From: Dioscorea cayenensis subsp. rotundata
Taxonomy: Eukaryota; Streptophyta; Magnoliopsida; Dioscoreales; Dioscoreaceae
Length of the DNA stretch: 64,000 nucleotides
Reading direction: 5' to 3'
Assembly: GCF_009730915.1 (NCBI RefSeq)
Contig: NC_052475.1
Span: 31,371,016-31,435,015, forward strand
The translations under genes were made by a program, and so were the position numbers. The number at the start of each line of letters is the position of its first letter. The stretch's first letter is position 1. Shown in pieces: positions 48,119-60,430 of the stretch. The notes below the pieces were generated by a model, which was given only the letters and a program-made list of their open reading frames with translations, was not told the DNA's origin and searched no databases.

Positions 48119-48757
48119 CTTTCCCTCCATAAAATTTGTTTATCCAAACAAGGGTTGAACCCTTCATTTCCCTTCCCTTACTTTTCCTCCCTTCCGTTCC
48201 CTTGCCTCCACTTACTTTCCCTTCTATTTTTGAATCCAAATACTATGTAAAATAAAGTTGTTTTTTAGCTCATCTGCTATATCAACATCAATCCATCTAA
48301 CCCTTTATTATTATTATTATTATTATTATATACACAAACTATTAAAGTAGATGTATAAACTACTATACAAGTGATTCAAAGAATAATTTTAATATTTTCA
48401 TTTATATTAATATATAGTATTAATAATTAAAAATTTTAATTGCATAATAGGCATTGTTTTTATGATGGACATAAATCAGTTTTATGTCAAATATTTAAGC
48501 GCATAGTAATATGATTGGAGAGGGTTTTACGGAAAATTTTTAATTTTTTTTTCATATATTTAAAGTGCCATTGATTTCATCATGGCCATTAATTTTGTTT
48601 TATATAAAATTATTTCTATTTTTTAAAAAAATATTTAACAATATTTATTTGGTATTATATTAAATATTATATATGCAAATATATAAAATTATTTCTATTT
48701 TTTTAAAAAATATTTAACAATATTTATTTGGTATTATATTAAATATTATATATGCAA

Positions 48758-48788
<31 letters not shown>

Positions 48789-50330
48789 TATAGGAGACTA
48801 ATAGATGATATAATTACATTAAAAAAATCTTCTAATGAAAACGGATGATAATATGATTGAGAGGGTTTAAAGGAAGACTTTTAAACTCTTTTTTAAAGAG
48901 TTTTTCCTATTTGCATTATGAACATATAAGATATAATAGAATTGATTTCATCATGGATATTAAGTCAATTTTACATTAAACAATTAATAAGACCTACTAA
49001 TTAAAAATCTGCTAAATTTATTTAGAACTAGGCCCCGGCTTTACATCGGAGATTTTAAAATTTTGTGAGGAGTTTTGAGGCAATTACATATAAAATAATA
49101 TAATTAAACAACTCTTACTATGAAAACTATTTTATATTTTGGATTTCAAAAGTCGTATGGGCATTTATTACATAAATAATTAGTTATAATTAATGTTTTT
49201 CAATTATTAATATTATAAGTAATATAAATAAAAACTTAATTATTATTAAAAAATTAAAATTGTTTCTTGAAACACTCTCGAAGTAGATTATACATATACT
49301 TTAATAGTATGTATAGATTATTTGTTTAGAAAATAATAAACAACATTTATTTGGTATTATATTAAATATGAAAAATAAAAAAATATTGTGTTGTTAATAA
49401 AAAAATATAATTAAATGAATAAAGAAATCAATGATATTTATTTGGTATTACATTAAATTACAACAATGTCTTTAATTTTTTTTAAATTACTAATAGTTTC
49501 ATATTTATTAAATATATTGGTGTAGGTTTGTTTTTCATATAAGTGTCTATAATGTTAGTATTTAGTTTATCATAGTTTTATTATTATTTTTTTTAATTTG
49601 ATTGTTCAATTATTTGTTGTTTGGATGTATCCTTTTTATTGCAAATATCAGAATTGTCTGATATTTTCTTATTTGGATTAATTTGCAGGTAGTGAACAAC
49701 CAAGTAAGTGTTCTGGCAAAAGTTTTTTTAAATCTATTTTTTCAAATTATCAATACATTCTATTAAAGTAGATATATAATATGCTATTTATTAATTATAA
49801 TCAAGTAAGATATTTATTTTTTCTTTGATTTAATATAAATTATCTCAACTATCTTTTTAAAACTAAAAATAATAAATTAAAAAACTTATGTATTTTACTG
49901 TAATTCTTAATCAGTTCTATTTCATGTCTAAAGTACTTTTTTTTATCATATTTAATAATTTTTTTTCAAAAATATTGAACATTTTTTAAGGTTAATTTAA
50001 TGTTTTTATTATAAAATTATTAGAAGATTATTAAAAGTTTATTATGATTTAATTGTATTATAATTTTTTTTATATGTAGTCTTCAAATATATTCATTTCT
50101 CTTAATCTTCAAACGTAGTTTGATAAGCTAATTTTAAAAAAAAAATAACAAAATCAATCAAAAAAAAACTCTGCCCTAAAATTAACAATATTGTAATATG
50201 AATTTTTAAATTGCAAGGATGAAGATGATTAATTTGTTTTTAATATATTTTTATTCAAAATTTATATTCTTTTATTATTTTATTGGTTTTTATCTAAGTT
50301 TTTATTTATATTACTCATGATATTAGTAAG
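48119..50330. other. AT-rich intergenic DNA
   Basis: No gene seen. It has (TTA)n at 48307-48330, (TA)n at 48760-48780, and several 'atttatttggtattanatta' words at 48650, 48727, 49340 and 49437. Confidence 0.55.
48602..48759 (+). repeat. 79-bp tandem duplication
   Basis: The unit 'atataaaattatttctattt...gcaaat' occurs twice in immediate succession (48602 and 48681), nearly identical. Confidence 0.9.
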
Positions 50331-51059
50331 TGGAAATTGCCAAAAAAACCCTTTAAGTTTGTAAAATTGCCAAAAACACCCCGTTAGTTTTGCAATCCCC
50401 AAAAACCCCCTCCTTTTAAAGTCTATGTTTTTCAAACCCCCAAACCCTGTAACGGATGTGAACGGAGTGAGTTTCAAATTTTTTGGACGAAATGCCCTTG
50501 CATGGGGAGTCGTGGCTGCAGCCATCTCGTCGATTTGAGAGGAAGTGGGCGGTTTTCCGTAGGGTAACCCGGAGAGACGAATTTATTGGAGCCGTTTAAT
50601 TGTTTTTCTCAACTCACGCCTTCGACTTTTCCATTTCAGGTCGTCTCCGAAGTTGTCTCTACCGGCAGCCTCCTGAATTGGCATTTCATCGCCTTTTTCC
50701 CTTTCCACCCTGTATCTCGAAGGAGAAGTCCCCGCATGAACTAGTTGGCATTTCATCGACTTTGCAATCTAAGGTATTGAGTATGGTTTTATGTTAAGCT
50801 GCTACATTAAAGAAAGATTTTTTTCGGTTTTGTTTTGTGCTCTGCTTTTTGTTGGAAGATATCGAAGTCTCGAGGGGGATTTCTACTGGGGTTTTTGTTA
50901 GTCTGCAGGAGATTTCTCGGCTAGGGTTTTGTTTTTGTTTTGCATTTTTCAGTATGTATACACTATCGAAATAGTTTTTTCGATTATATGATTTGTGTAA
51001 TATTTATAATGTACATTTCCCGCTTCGTTTGATATGGTTGCGCTTTTACAAAACGAGGT

Positions 51060-51235
51060 TGACGTTTAAGAAATGAGATGTTACAGCTTTAACATTTGTT
51101 GTCTCTGCTTTAAGTATTCTCGCTCTGCTTTAACAAAATGGGTCTCTGCTTTAACATTTTATATCTCCGTTTAATAAGCGAGAGTTTACCGCTTTAAAAC
51201 CTTATATTTCCGCTTAAACTTTTTGTCAATACTGC
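51060..51235 (+). repeat. TTTAA-rich spacer tract 1
   Basis: 'ctctgctttaaca' and 'ccgtttaa' words recur at ~20-25-bp spacing. Comparable tracts lie at 52090-52262, 53470-53529 (continuing at 59536-59665), 60590-60835, 61475-61630, 62955-63110 and 63735-63990. Confidence 0.6.
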
Positions 51236-51289
51236 ATGTTGAATGTGTTGTTATTGTTGCAGGGCTTGTGATTACGGGCGGTCAACCTA

Positions 51290-52080
51290 GTTAATGGGCG
51301 TTGCTATTTGACACCGGTTGTGGAGACCTTAGTCGAATTGAAAGTTAACATGACCCCTCGACATCGGGAGATTATTCGAAGGACACCGCTTTGCGGCTGC
51401 TTCATCGAGTCGAAGCCATATACCAAGAGAGGGCCCTTCTGATTCTCTTTTGCAAAAAGGTACGATGGTCGCACCAATAAATTCAGGATCGGGGAAAGCT
51501 TGCTGAGTTTCAGGCCTCAAGATGTGGCCCTCGTTCTTGGTCTGCGTTGCGATGGCGACGCAGCTGGTCTTCGAAGAAGAAAACCGGTCGGCGTCGAAGG
51601 GCGGTATCTATCAAAGACCCTACGAGAGACAGCAGACTCCATCAAGAGCACTCAGTGCAACTTGTTCGACGGAGGGAGAAGAAGATAATTTTGTCAAACT
51701 CCCGATGGTGTACCTCATGGGGGACGATCCCTCTTCCCAAATACATCATGCTCGGTTCGAACCGGATCGTTGATTACGCCGATGATCTACCGCCCATGGG
51801 CGACATCGCATGGGCGCGAGCGACGCATGCAAGTGGCTTATGGAGGATATTCCATAGCTGCCGCCCGAGTGCAGAGATAGATGCTTGCGGAAGAAGACCA
51901 ACAGTGGTACATTAAGGGTTGCTCGGTCGCGCTTAACGTCGGTTTTACGAGTGACCGGAACGGGAAGAAAGTCCGTTTTCAGCAAGATCCCAAGGATGTT
52001 GTGCTACGGTGAAAGTACTTACCGAAAGCAAGCGACGGTAGAAACGAGCTTGTCATCGCTCGATGGAAAAGAGGTAATAA
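51290..52080 (+). pseudogene. First coding module of the Ulp1-type transposon
   Basis: Shifting + frames read 'LVELKVNMTPRHREIIRRTP', 'YDGRTNKFRIGESLLSFRPQ', 'DVALVLGLRCDGDA', 'VKLPMVYLMG', 'IVDYADDLPPMGDIAWA' and 'KIPRMLCYGESTYRKQATVE'. These phrases are typical of the N-terminal module that precedes Ulp1 domains in plant transposons (DUF1985-like or PMD-like). At least three frameshifts occur, near 51440, 51560 and 51890. A splice donor is likely at ~52073, just before a GTTTAA tract. The module's biochemical role is not known to me. Confidence 0.55.
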
Positions 52081-52299
52081 ATCATGGACAATGTTTAACA
52101 TAAGTCTTTAATGTTTAAACATTTTTATTTACTGCTTAACTTTAGTATTTACCGTTTAACTATTATTCATACCGGTTTAAATATTTTGTTCTCCGTTTAA
52201 TTATATTCTATAACGTTTAAATATATAAACACTCTGTTTAAATATAGTTTTTATAGTTTAAAATGAATGATCTCACTGAAATTGTTTGGTTTACATATG

Positions 52300-53452
52300 T
52301 TAGTTTCCGAAAGTGGTTCCGCGAATCGTCGAAGAAGAAATATTTGTTGGGGCCAACCGACGGATGGATGCCATTGCTCCCGGAACCACTTGCTCGAAGG
52401 CGGGATGAGAGGGCGGACCTCATCGTGCTGACTGGGACGCCCTGTTCTCCTACTTCCAGACCCCACCACGCGCACGCGATTCCTCGACGCCGAGAAGCCC
52501 TCCCCTACCCGGCGATTGCAACAACCCCCATACCACGACAACGAGCGGTCCCCGACCATGGCGGCCCCTCCGACCGTGGCAGCCCCACCGGTGACATTAG
52601 GGCGAAGATGTCACCGCAACTCTTACGCGAGCATGCGAGATATTGATGACCGAGTTTCCTCGGCTTGTCGCACGCGATGTGAGGCGCCGGAAGGGACGTT
52701 TCACAACCCAGTCGCGCCATCCCTCGAAAGAATCGAAGCACCCGGGACGAACGAGGCGTCGAATTTGACGACGACGACATCATCGGGAAGGTCGTTCCAA
52801 AGGCGGCCACATTCGAAGAGACTTGCGAAAAAGAGGAGAACAATCATCGCCTCGTCTCCACCGCCGGTCGACGATGAAACAATAGCAACACCATCGGCCG
52901 GTGATCATGCTGCGAGTCTGCGCCGTTGATGACATGGACATGACGGTGGAGGACATCGTAGATAATGTGGCCGTTACGCGCGGTTGAGAAGGTCGTTGAC
53001 TCTCTTCTCGATGAAATCGTCGACCCGGTGGAACCCGGTGCCGAGATAGCGGCATCAAAGATGGACACAATCCACGAAGATCAAGAACAAGTTAAGGGTG
53101 TGTCTCCCAATGATCTCTGTTGTCATGGCCACGGTTGAGAAGATCGTCGAATCCGTTGCGTGGCCGACGATACTGCATGACCAAGCGGACACAATCCCAC
53201 AACAAGAACAACCATGTAAGGATGTGTACTGCAGGTTGATGCTCGTCGCCATCGTCCCCCGCATCGAAGGAAGATCTCGATGAAGACCCCGACCGAGCAA
53301 CGAGAGAGATGATCAAGGCCAATCAAAAATTGGACCCGGACTGGCTCGGAAAGCTTTTATTCGAAGAAGAAGAAATGGGTTGGCTCGAGTCGTCTTTAAC
53401 AAATACTGAGCGAGGAGTTGATGAGGATCTTCCTCAACCGCTCTATGGACGG
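52300..53452 (+). pseudogene. Middle coding block of the Ulp1-type transposon
   Basis: The GC-rich block begins with 'FRKWFRESSKKKYLLGPTDG' (~52304-52363). It continues through low-complexity, charged stretches that change frame repeatedly, ending at 'LPQPLYGR' with a GTAAGT donor at 53453. The sequence resembles the linker between the first module and the Ulp1 domain. No catalytic motif is visible. Confidence 0.45.
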
Positions 53453-53519
53453 GTAAGTGTAACGTTTTTATGTTATTGTTTAAAGGGTTTCTTATAGTGT
53501 TTAACTATTTCCTAATAGT

Positions 53520-53529
53520 GTTTAATACC
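53520..53529 (+). other. Left target-site duplication of the MULE
   Basis: GTTTAATACC, repeated exactly at 59536-59545. Confidence 0.95.
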
Positions 53530-53948
53530 GGGTAATTTTTTTGGGTGAGTACCAAACTTTGCTTTGTTTTCAGTTTGAGCACTAACTTTTAATTTGTATC
53601 AAAATGAGCACAATGTTTTAATTTTGTTTCTCCGGTGGGGCAATTGGGGGATTCCGGTTATAAGTGAGTGACGTGGAAGCCGGAAATATGATGTGGACAC
53701 CCAGGATCCAAGTCAGCTCATGTCCAAGTCATCAGCTTGTACACGTGGCACCATTGGCTGCCACGTCGTCATCGTTTTTCCCGCCTCCCCCTCCCTTTTC
53801 TTCATCCTTTCCTCTCCCCGAACTTAAAACTCCCGAGCCCTAGCTGCCAGCCACCCCACCACCCCGACCTAGCTTTTTCTTTATCTTTCCCCTCCCTCCC
53901 CTCCTATCCCCTTCCTTTTTTTTTCCCTTCTTTTTCCCCTTCTGATGA
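53530..53948 (+). repeat. Left terminal inverted repeat of the MULE
   Basis: Pairs with ~59117-59535. It contains 'gtacacgtggcacc' (G-box-like), 'ggcaattgggggattccgg' and a CT-rich inner part. TIRs of Mutator elements normally carry the promoters of the internal genes. Confidence 0.93.
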
Positions 53949-53967
53949 CTACAAATGTGGAGCCCTA

Positions 53968-54177
53968 ATGGCCATACCCCTATTGGGTAGTCTCAATGGT
54001 GTTTGTTCTTCTAAAGATCGGGTAGTCCACACCAGTTACTATCAGAAAGGAGGAGAAGTTTATAGTGAATCTATAAATAACCTAACCATGCCAACATCAA
54101 AAAGGATGAGACATTCAGGAAGTAGAAAAAGTTCACCACGGAGAAGCTGTACATTATTTAGGGTTTTATTCCAATAA
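53968..54177 (+). CDS. Hypothetical small protein (69 aa) in the MULE, convergent to transposase
   Basis: ATG at 53968 just inside the left inverted repeat; stop at 54175-54177. The product is basic and Ser-rich ('SKRMRHSGSRKSSPRRS' near the C-terminus) with no recognised domain. Position and orientation, facing the transposase from the opposite repeat, recall the second gene (mudrB) of maize MuDR, but I see no sequence likeness. The open frame continues upstream through the repeat without an ATG. It may be non-coding. Confidence 0.25.
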   Translation: MAIPLLGSLNGVCSSKDRVVHTSYYQKGGEVYSESINNLTMPTSKRMRHSGSRKSSPRRSCTLFRVLFQ

Positions 54178-54630
54178 CATTCATTTGAAGTTTGTAATTA
54201 TGTTGTATAGAATTGGCAATGACAATTCATTTTAAGTCCGTAATATTCAATTTATTCTAACAACATTCATTTCATTCTCCGTCGTTATTCCAATTACATT
54301 CATTTCAAGACTGCAAATCTTAAAAAAAATTCTGTTGACAATTTATTAAATTGTTTGTCATATCTCATACAAATCTAAAAAAACAGAGTTAGCAAACTAT
54401 TTGAAGCTGATGTCATAACTCATAAAAATTTTGTCAACTGTTTGTCACAATTCATTCTATTAACTGTTTGATACTTAATTGTTAGCATTTACAAAAACAC
54501 AGAGCTCACGTCATCGCTTTGAGACAACACTGTTAATATTTACATAGTTCACAAAATTGTCACTGATAATGTACTGTGACTATTTCCAGTTTTCACAAAA
54601 CCAACAAAATAGATAAAATGAGCACATAGC

Positions 54631-57600
54631 TTATGCAGTTCCTGGGGGAATCCATAATTTCCTCTTTTTTCCTGCAGCACCTCTTTTCTCCATGCCTTCT
54701 GATGGCTTTTCCTTCATCTGTGACCTTAGTCCAGGAATTCTCAATACTTTGTGCTCTTTGCTTCTTGGCATATTAGCTTTTCCCTTGTCCTTTGGTATTT
54801 GTTGCTGTTCTGTATTAGTAGCTTTTTTATTCTCCCCTATTGTTACATGTTGAGATGAGTTATGCACAAGTTGAGATGTGACAATGACCTGCAGTGAAAG
54901 GCTCATTAGTTAGCATTTTATGGGTATGTTGCTCTGTTTGGTTGATGTGTCAATCACCTGGGAATAAGGCTCTGTTTGGTTTTGTGGTGTCGTTCCATGC
55001 TCTGCAGTGCATTGGTTTCTAACTATGTCATCAACCTAAAATTCCAGAGATGAAATATTAAACATGTAAACATTGATTAAGCCATTAATTGTAAGAAAAA
55101 AGTAAAAACATGACATACTTGTTGAAAATGTTCTTGCAGGACACTTGGATCAATAGCATCCATTGGCTCATTACTCTGCAAAAGATAAAAAAAGAAAAAA
55201 GAAATCATCCTTTTAATTCATACAATTAAAGGAATCATCCTTATAATACAAAATTCACCTCATTAACAGGGTTTGTTATATTAACTTCAGTTATATTTGT
55301 TGGGCCTTCACTTTGTTGATTATTACCCTGTCAGTTAATCAGTGTAGTCATACAAAACATTGTTAGCATATTAAGATTTAATCTGCACATAAAAGATGTA
55401 GAATATGTTAAACAAAAATTACCTTTGATCCATGGAATCTTTTATTATGGCCAATGACACCACATATGCTGCATTTAATTTGCAAACCTTTTCTGCTAAC
55501 TTTTCCCTTGTTGAATCCTGTCTCTTCTCCTGCTTCTCTCCTTCTAAGCTTTGTTTTCTTTCCCCTTTTTAGGTTCACAGGATCAGGTGGTGTCATTTCT
55601 GTTTCATCACTAATTGGCCAGCAGTCCCTGCCTTGTGTGGGGTTTATGATGTTTCTATATGTTGCTAGAAAGTTGGACACCTTATAACAATCTTCTAAAT
55701 GATTCTCAGGTTTGTCTTTATTATAGTAGATGGCCGAAATGGCATGAGGACATGGAATTCCAGTTAGCTGCCATCGCCTACATGTGCATGTTTTTTGTTC
55801 ATTGTCCACTACAAATTGGCCTTCAGGGCCCATGACTTGGTATTGATGACCCCCTGACCAAGTTGTAGTGTATGCCCAACTCAAAGTCTTTGATTTCTCC
55901 AGTTTTTTTAAAATCTTAGGACAATGAGTTGTTTGACATTTTGCTATGGAATCTCTCTTCTTTTGTATCCTGATCATCAATCTTGTTCTGATTAACTCAT
56001 TCATAGTAATTATCCCTCTGGTTCTAGCTTCTAATATTATGCTGTTAAAACACTCACACATATTATTCAAGAGCATGTCACATTTGAATTGGCTCTTGAA
56101 ATGTGACCTTGTCCAATGATGAGGGTCTATTTTCCTTAAGTATTCACAAGCTTGGGGAGACATCCTATTCAATTCTTCCATTCCCTTGTTAAATGCAGGT
56201 ATGTATGAAGCTTTAGCACAAATCCACAACTGATCTTTAAGGGTTTTCCCTCTAAATTGTTTCTTGAAATTATTGTGTATGTGCCGAACACAAAATCTAT
56301 GCTCACAGTCGGGGAACACTTCCTCTAATGCAGGTATTAAACCCTAAAGGTTAGACATTTAAATTTTTTATAGACCCACAGGTAGAAACATCCAAATTTT
56401 TAATAAGGCCACATATAGAAACACACACACAGACACACAAAGAAAAACCACAAGAAAACAATAAACAGACAAACACATAATATTTAGCAACATTAGAATT
56501 CAACACAAGTATTAAAATTGAAATTAGTTGCCACATATGAAACAATTCATACCTTTTGCCTATCTGTCATGAAGGCCCAATGATGCCTATTGTCCATTTG
56601 CAAATCCTCGGCAAGCAGCTCCAGGAACCAAATCCAATTGTCCCTGTTCTCCTTTTCCACTCTAGCCCAAGCTATGGGATAGATGCAATCGTTTGCATCT
56701 ATCCCAACAGCAGTTAGGAGCTGGCCTCCAAACAATCCTTTCAGGAAACAACCATCGAGGGAGATGATCGGTCGACAACCTGCTAGAAAACCTGCCCTTA
56801 ATGGGGCCAAACATACATACATACCTTCAAATTTTCCTTCAACTCTTTTAAACATCACAGTAGATGTTGGATGTGCTCGCAACAACTCGAGTCTATAATG
56901 ATACAACCCTTTTATCTGCTCGACTTCATCACCATCAAGTAAGCTGTGAAAATAGAAAGGCACAATTAGTAGGATAATAAAGGTATAATCATCATACACA
57001 TTATATAATCATCATTATTATTTGAAAAGCTTTACAACATGTCTGTTTTACCTTTTTTTTTTGTGAATGAAGTATTGTACAAAAGCTCTATTATATGGAA
57101 AGTAGAAAGTAAAAACATAGAAGAAAAAAATATATACCTATTAAAACAAAAAATCAGTGGATGGCAATACAAAACTTAGAGGCATGACAATAGATAGTGT
57201 ATGCATTCAAAGCAAACTTGTAATGTATGCAACTATATTCATTAAAAAAATATATACCTATTAGCAATTGCCTTTGCTCTCCACGCCTTCAGTCGACTAA
57301 TGTCAACCTGCTGGTTCAACTTAACTGCCTGGATAATACCCGCTAAACTCCAAGTGGGGTCAGCTCGAAATTGTTCGAGATAATTAAATGCTATCCATTT
57401 AGCATTGACGTGCCTTATGTTGTGGTCTCTGGCACATTCATGATTTAAATACCCAGACTTAATTTGAATGGTGTTCTTATCCTTCACCATGGGAGAGGCC
57501 CACAAATAAAAAGGGCATCCCTTTTTGCAAATTGCTTTACACCTTTTGCTGTTGCTTGGCCTGAAATTCATAACCACTCTGTGCTTAATTCCATAATTTC

Positions 57601-58929
57601 TAACAGCTTCTCTAAATTGCTTGAAGCTTCTAAACTTCATCCCGATCTTGAAATGTGGGTCTTTCATGTCTACTTCTTCTCTAAATTCTGAATACTTAGG
57701 CTTGATGGGACCAACTAGTTCTTCATCTGTGGATGAGCCCGACTGGAGCTCATCAGAATCACAATATTCGCTTTCAAATTCTTCAGCTTCTAGCCTAGCA
57801 GAACCTCCTCTACCAATTTCTTCATTAACATTACCTCCTGCACCAATTTCCTCAACTTCTGAATCAATTTCATCACCTTCTGTGCCAATATTAGCTGCTT
57901 CTTCATTAACCTTACCCCTCTGTTCATCTACATTGCCTTCATCAACATCGTAATCTTCACTGCTGAAATTGTAGTCTGAGTCAGACAACCCACTACCCTC
58001 ATCCTCTCCCTCATCTCCTCCATCAAACCCTTGGTTGTCTTCATCTCCTTCTGTTGGTGCAACATTGTCTAACCCTCGTGTCTCTTGAACTGATTTAGTA
58101 CTCTTAGCAATTGCCTGTTCTGTAGTTACCTTCTCAATGTCAAATGCAACAATCTCCTGAGAATCACAATGTCCTAGCATTCTCTTAACAGTAACATAAA
58201 TGTTTACAACTCTATGAGAGTCAACACTACTAGCCATTGATAATGCATCTACATCAGTTAAAACTTCTTTCATGGCCATATTGTCACTCATTAGATCCAA
58301 CCACCAGAATTGGCCCCCTTCTACATCCAATTTGAATTCCTTTGCCATATGCAAAAGCTCTAGCTTAGACATTTTGTCTGGGCAGCAATAATCAACATAA
58401 CCTGCTAGTTTCTGGTCACCCCATTTCATTGTTTCACCTATTGTGTAATAGAATTTTATAGTGTAGTACTCTGACTTGGGCTCTGTTATTAAAATAAAAC
58501 AACATAAAACAAGGCAAAATACAACATGTTACAAAGTACAACAATATTAATCATGAAGAAGCCAAAAATTGCATGCACACAAATACCAAGTTAAACATAA
58601 GTGAATGGATTTTCATGTCCAAATAAAAAATATACTATTCTATAATCAAATTCTTATGCATTCTTACCATTTTTGGTTTTCCCTAATGCAAAACCCTAAT
58701 TTGATTTTCATACTAACTGTGAAACATAGCCTCCAAATTACTTCAATAACAAGTTCTAATACAGTATTAGGATTTTTCAACCTTTCAAACATCTGGATTT
58801 ATATGGAAATTAAGAGCATACAAACCCTAGCATTGATTCAAAATTGGAAACATTTAGCTAGACAAAACAAAGCTTACCATAGATTGGTTCACCGGCGTCC
58901 ACCGGTCTAATCACCCAATCGACTTCCAT
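54631..58929 (-). CDS. MULE transposase (MURA-type, 1,016 aa, eight exons)
   Basis: Exons on minus: 58929-58878, 58482-57258, 56943-56553, 56343-55423, 55327-55259, 55175-55119, 55035-54958 and 54888-54631. All have GT/AG borders and sum to 3,051 nt with no stop. It starts 'MEVDWVIRPVDAGEPIY', as MuDR-family proteins do. Residues ~159-285 are acidic. The MuDR DNA-binding region is ~293-375 ('KFRSFKQFREAVRNYGIKHR', 'KRCKAICKKGCPFYLWAS'). The DDE catalytic core has Asp489 (SLDGCF), Asp553 (MTDRQKG) and Glu653 (CECFN), with the C..H motif at 574-577. The SWIM zinc finger is 742-756 (CTC...CPH), and a zinc-knuckle-like CSICGVIGHNKR (847-858) lacks its last Cys. The tail is basic ('KKRKLW'). It cuts at element ends and joins them to new sites in the nucleus. 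I see no inactivating change, but the splice sites are my own prediction. Confidence 0.9.
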
Positions 58930-59116
58930 GACTTCTCTCTATACCTTCTGCACACTATAGCACCTCGATCTTCTAGTATAAACCTTCAGGAGAGCAGACA
59001 CCCGTGAGAATGGTGAGTAGACACCAGTGAGAATGATGATGCCAATGGTCTCGACTGGCTCTCCAACCTTTATAGGGAGATTCCTGTTAGGGCTTAACGG
59101 TGGGGGTGCCTGTTAG

Positions 59117-59535
59117 GGCTTAGCCATTATGGTCATCGGGAAGGGAAGACAGGAGGAAAAGGTAGGGAAAGGGGGAAAAGATAAAGAAAAAGCTAGGTCG
59201 GGGTGATGGGGTGGCTGGCAGCTAGGGCTCGGGAGTTTTAAGTTCGGGGAGAGGAAAGGATGAAGAAAAGGGAGGGGGAGGCGGGAAAAACGATGACGAC
59301 GTGGCAGCCAATGGTGCCACGTGTACAAGCTGATGACTTGGACATGAGCTGACTTGGATCCTGGGTGTCCACATCATATTTCCGGCTTCCACGTCACTCA
59401 CTTATAACCGGAATCCCCCAATTGCCCCACCGGAGAAACAAAGTTAAAACATTGTGCTCATTTTGATACAAATTGAACGTTAGTGCTCAAACTGAAAACA
59501 AAGCAAAGTTTGGTACTCACCCAAAAAAATTACTC
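59117..59535 (-). repeat. Right terminal inverted repeat of the MULE
   Basis: Inverse of 53530-~53948. It lies ~190 bp upstream of the transposase ATG, so it probably holds its promoter. Confidence 0.93.
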
Positions 59536-59545
59536 GTTTAATACC
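59536..59545 (+). other. Right target-site duplication of the MULE
   Basis: GTTTAATACC, identical to 53520-53529. Confidence 0.95.
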
Positions 59546-59659
59546 TTTATGTTATCATTTAAGTTTTCTACTTATCGTTTAATTATATATAATATCATGT
59601 AACAATTGATAATATCATTTAAATACTTACAATATGGTCTTATTATATCTGTTATCGTT

Positions 59660-60430
59660 TAACCTCGACGATCGTCGTGTGGAAGAATGGCCATGATCGG
59701 CCTACACGTGACAGTTATACTAGCTTGCAGGGGAAGGAGATGGTCAGTGATGATGTGATGGGACGCTTTTTACGTATGCATCGTACAAAAAGTCGTGACA
59801 AAGAGCCATATCCTTCAAAGAGCGCCTCCAGTCACCGAGACCGCTTCTTGTTGTTTATGTCAAAGCGGGATGGCGCACATGACACAATTATGGCTATGAT
59901 CGGGGATGTTGTGCGCTGACTGCATGAAGTTCAAATTGATCGTCCTCCCGGATAATCATGAATGGCCACTTCCATGTCGTCGTCACGAGACGATGATAAA
60001 CAAGAATCGAGGCGTTATTCTTCGTATCGGGAGTGCGATAAGGACGCGTTGGACATGGTAAGTTCTTTAATTATGTCCGATTAATATACATTTTGGTATT
60101 TAAATCGGTATTCTAATCTCGACTTGCATATCTCGGCAGCGGAATCTATTCGACCTTTGTGTCGATATGGAGTTCGGCAGTCGGCGACAAAAGTACCCGG
60201 CTCGTGCGCGACCACGAAACCCCGCGCAAAAACAAGGAAGCGTCGATTGCGCGAGTCTACATCATCGCGGTTTATCGAGCGATTCTGTGGGGTGAGAAGT
60301 TCTGCTACCGCGAGACGGGCGTTCCTTACCTCGGATTACGGTATGTTACCCGCATACTAAGGAGGGAGGCGGTGAGCGTCCGTGACAAAGGGGGTCGTCA
60401 TGGCGGGTTAAACTTTGTTTTTGAATAACA
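59660..60430 (+). pseudogene. Ulp1-type C48 cysteine protease domain of the host transposon
   Basis: + frames read 'MVSDDVMGRFLRM' and 'AHDTIMAMIGDVV', then 'NGHFHVVV' (59961-59984) with the expected active-site His. 'RNLFDLCVDMEFG' follows, and 'QGSVDCA' (60233-60253) contains the oxyanion Gln and catalytic Cys (codon 60248-60250) in QxxxxC spacing. Then come 'ILWGEKF' and 'VPYLGLRYVTRIL'. This is the order of Ulp1/SENP-like deSUMOylating proteases carried by some plant transposons. An intron with GTAAGT at ~60059 and CAG at ~60139 interrupts it. Frameshifts near 59920, 59985, 60180 and 60255 make it inactive. Its role in transposition is unknown. Confidence 0.75.

Larger units (their letters stand above)
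53530..59535 (-). mobile_element. Complete Mutator-like element (6,006 bp), putatively autonomous
   Basis: Left end GGGTAATTTTTTTGGGTGAG. The right end is the reverse complement with one difference in this stretch (GAGTAATT). Terminal inverted repeats extend ~420 bp (53530-~53948 and ~59117-59535) and differ at only a few positions until a CT-rich inner end. A 10-bp perfect target duplication flanks it. The element carries one transposase gene on the minus strand with an uninterrupted reconstructed frame, and a small + strand ORF just inside the left repeat. It sits in a GTTTAA-rich intron of the Ulp1-type transposon. Near-identity of the repeats and the perfect duplication suggest a recent insertion. 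Confidence 0.95.

Noticed and set aside
53737..53967. Pro/Ser-rich frame inside the left TIR, and its mirror at 59113-59328
   Set aside because: No ATG in the TIR part. The mirrored frame in the other TIR is simply the same DNA, and it stops soon after.
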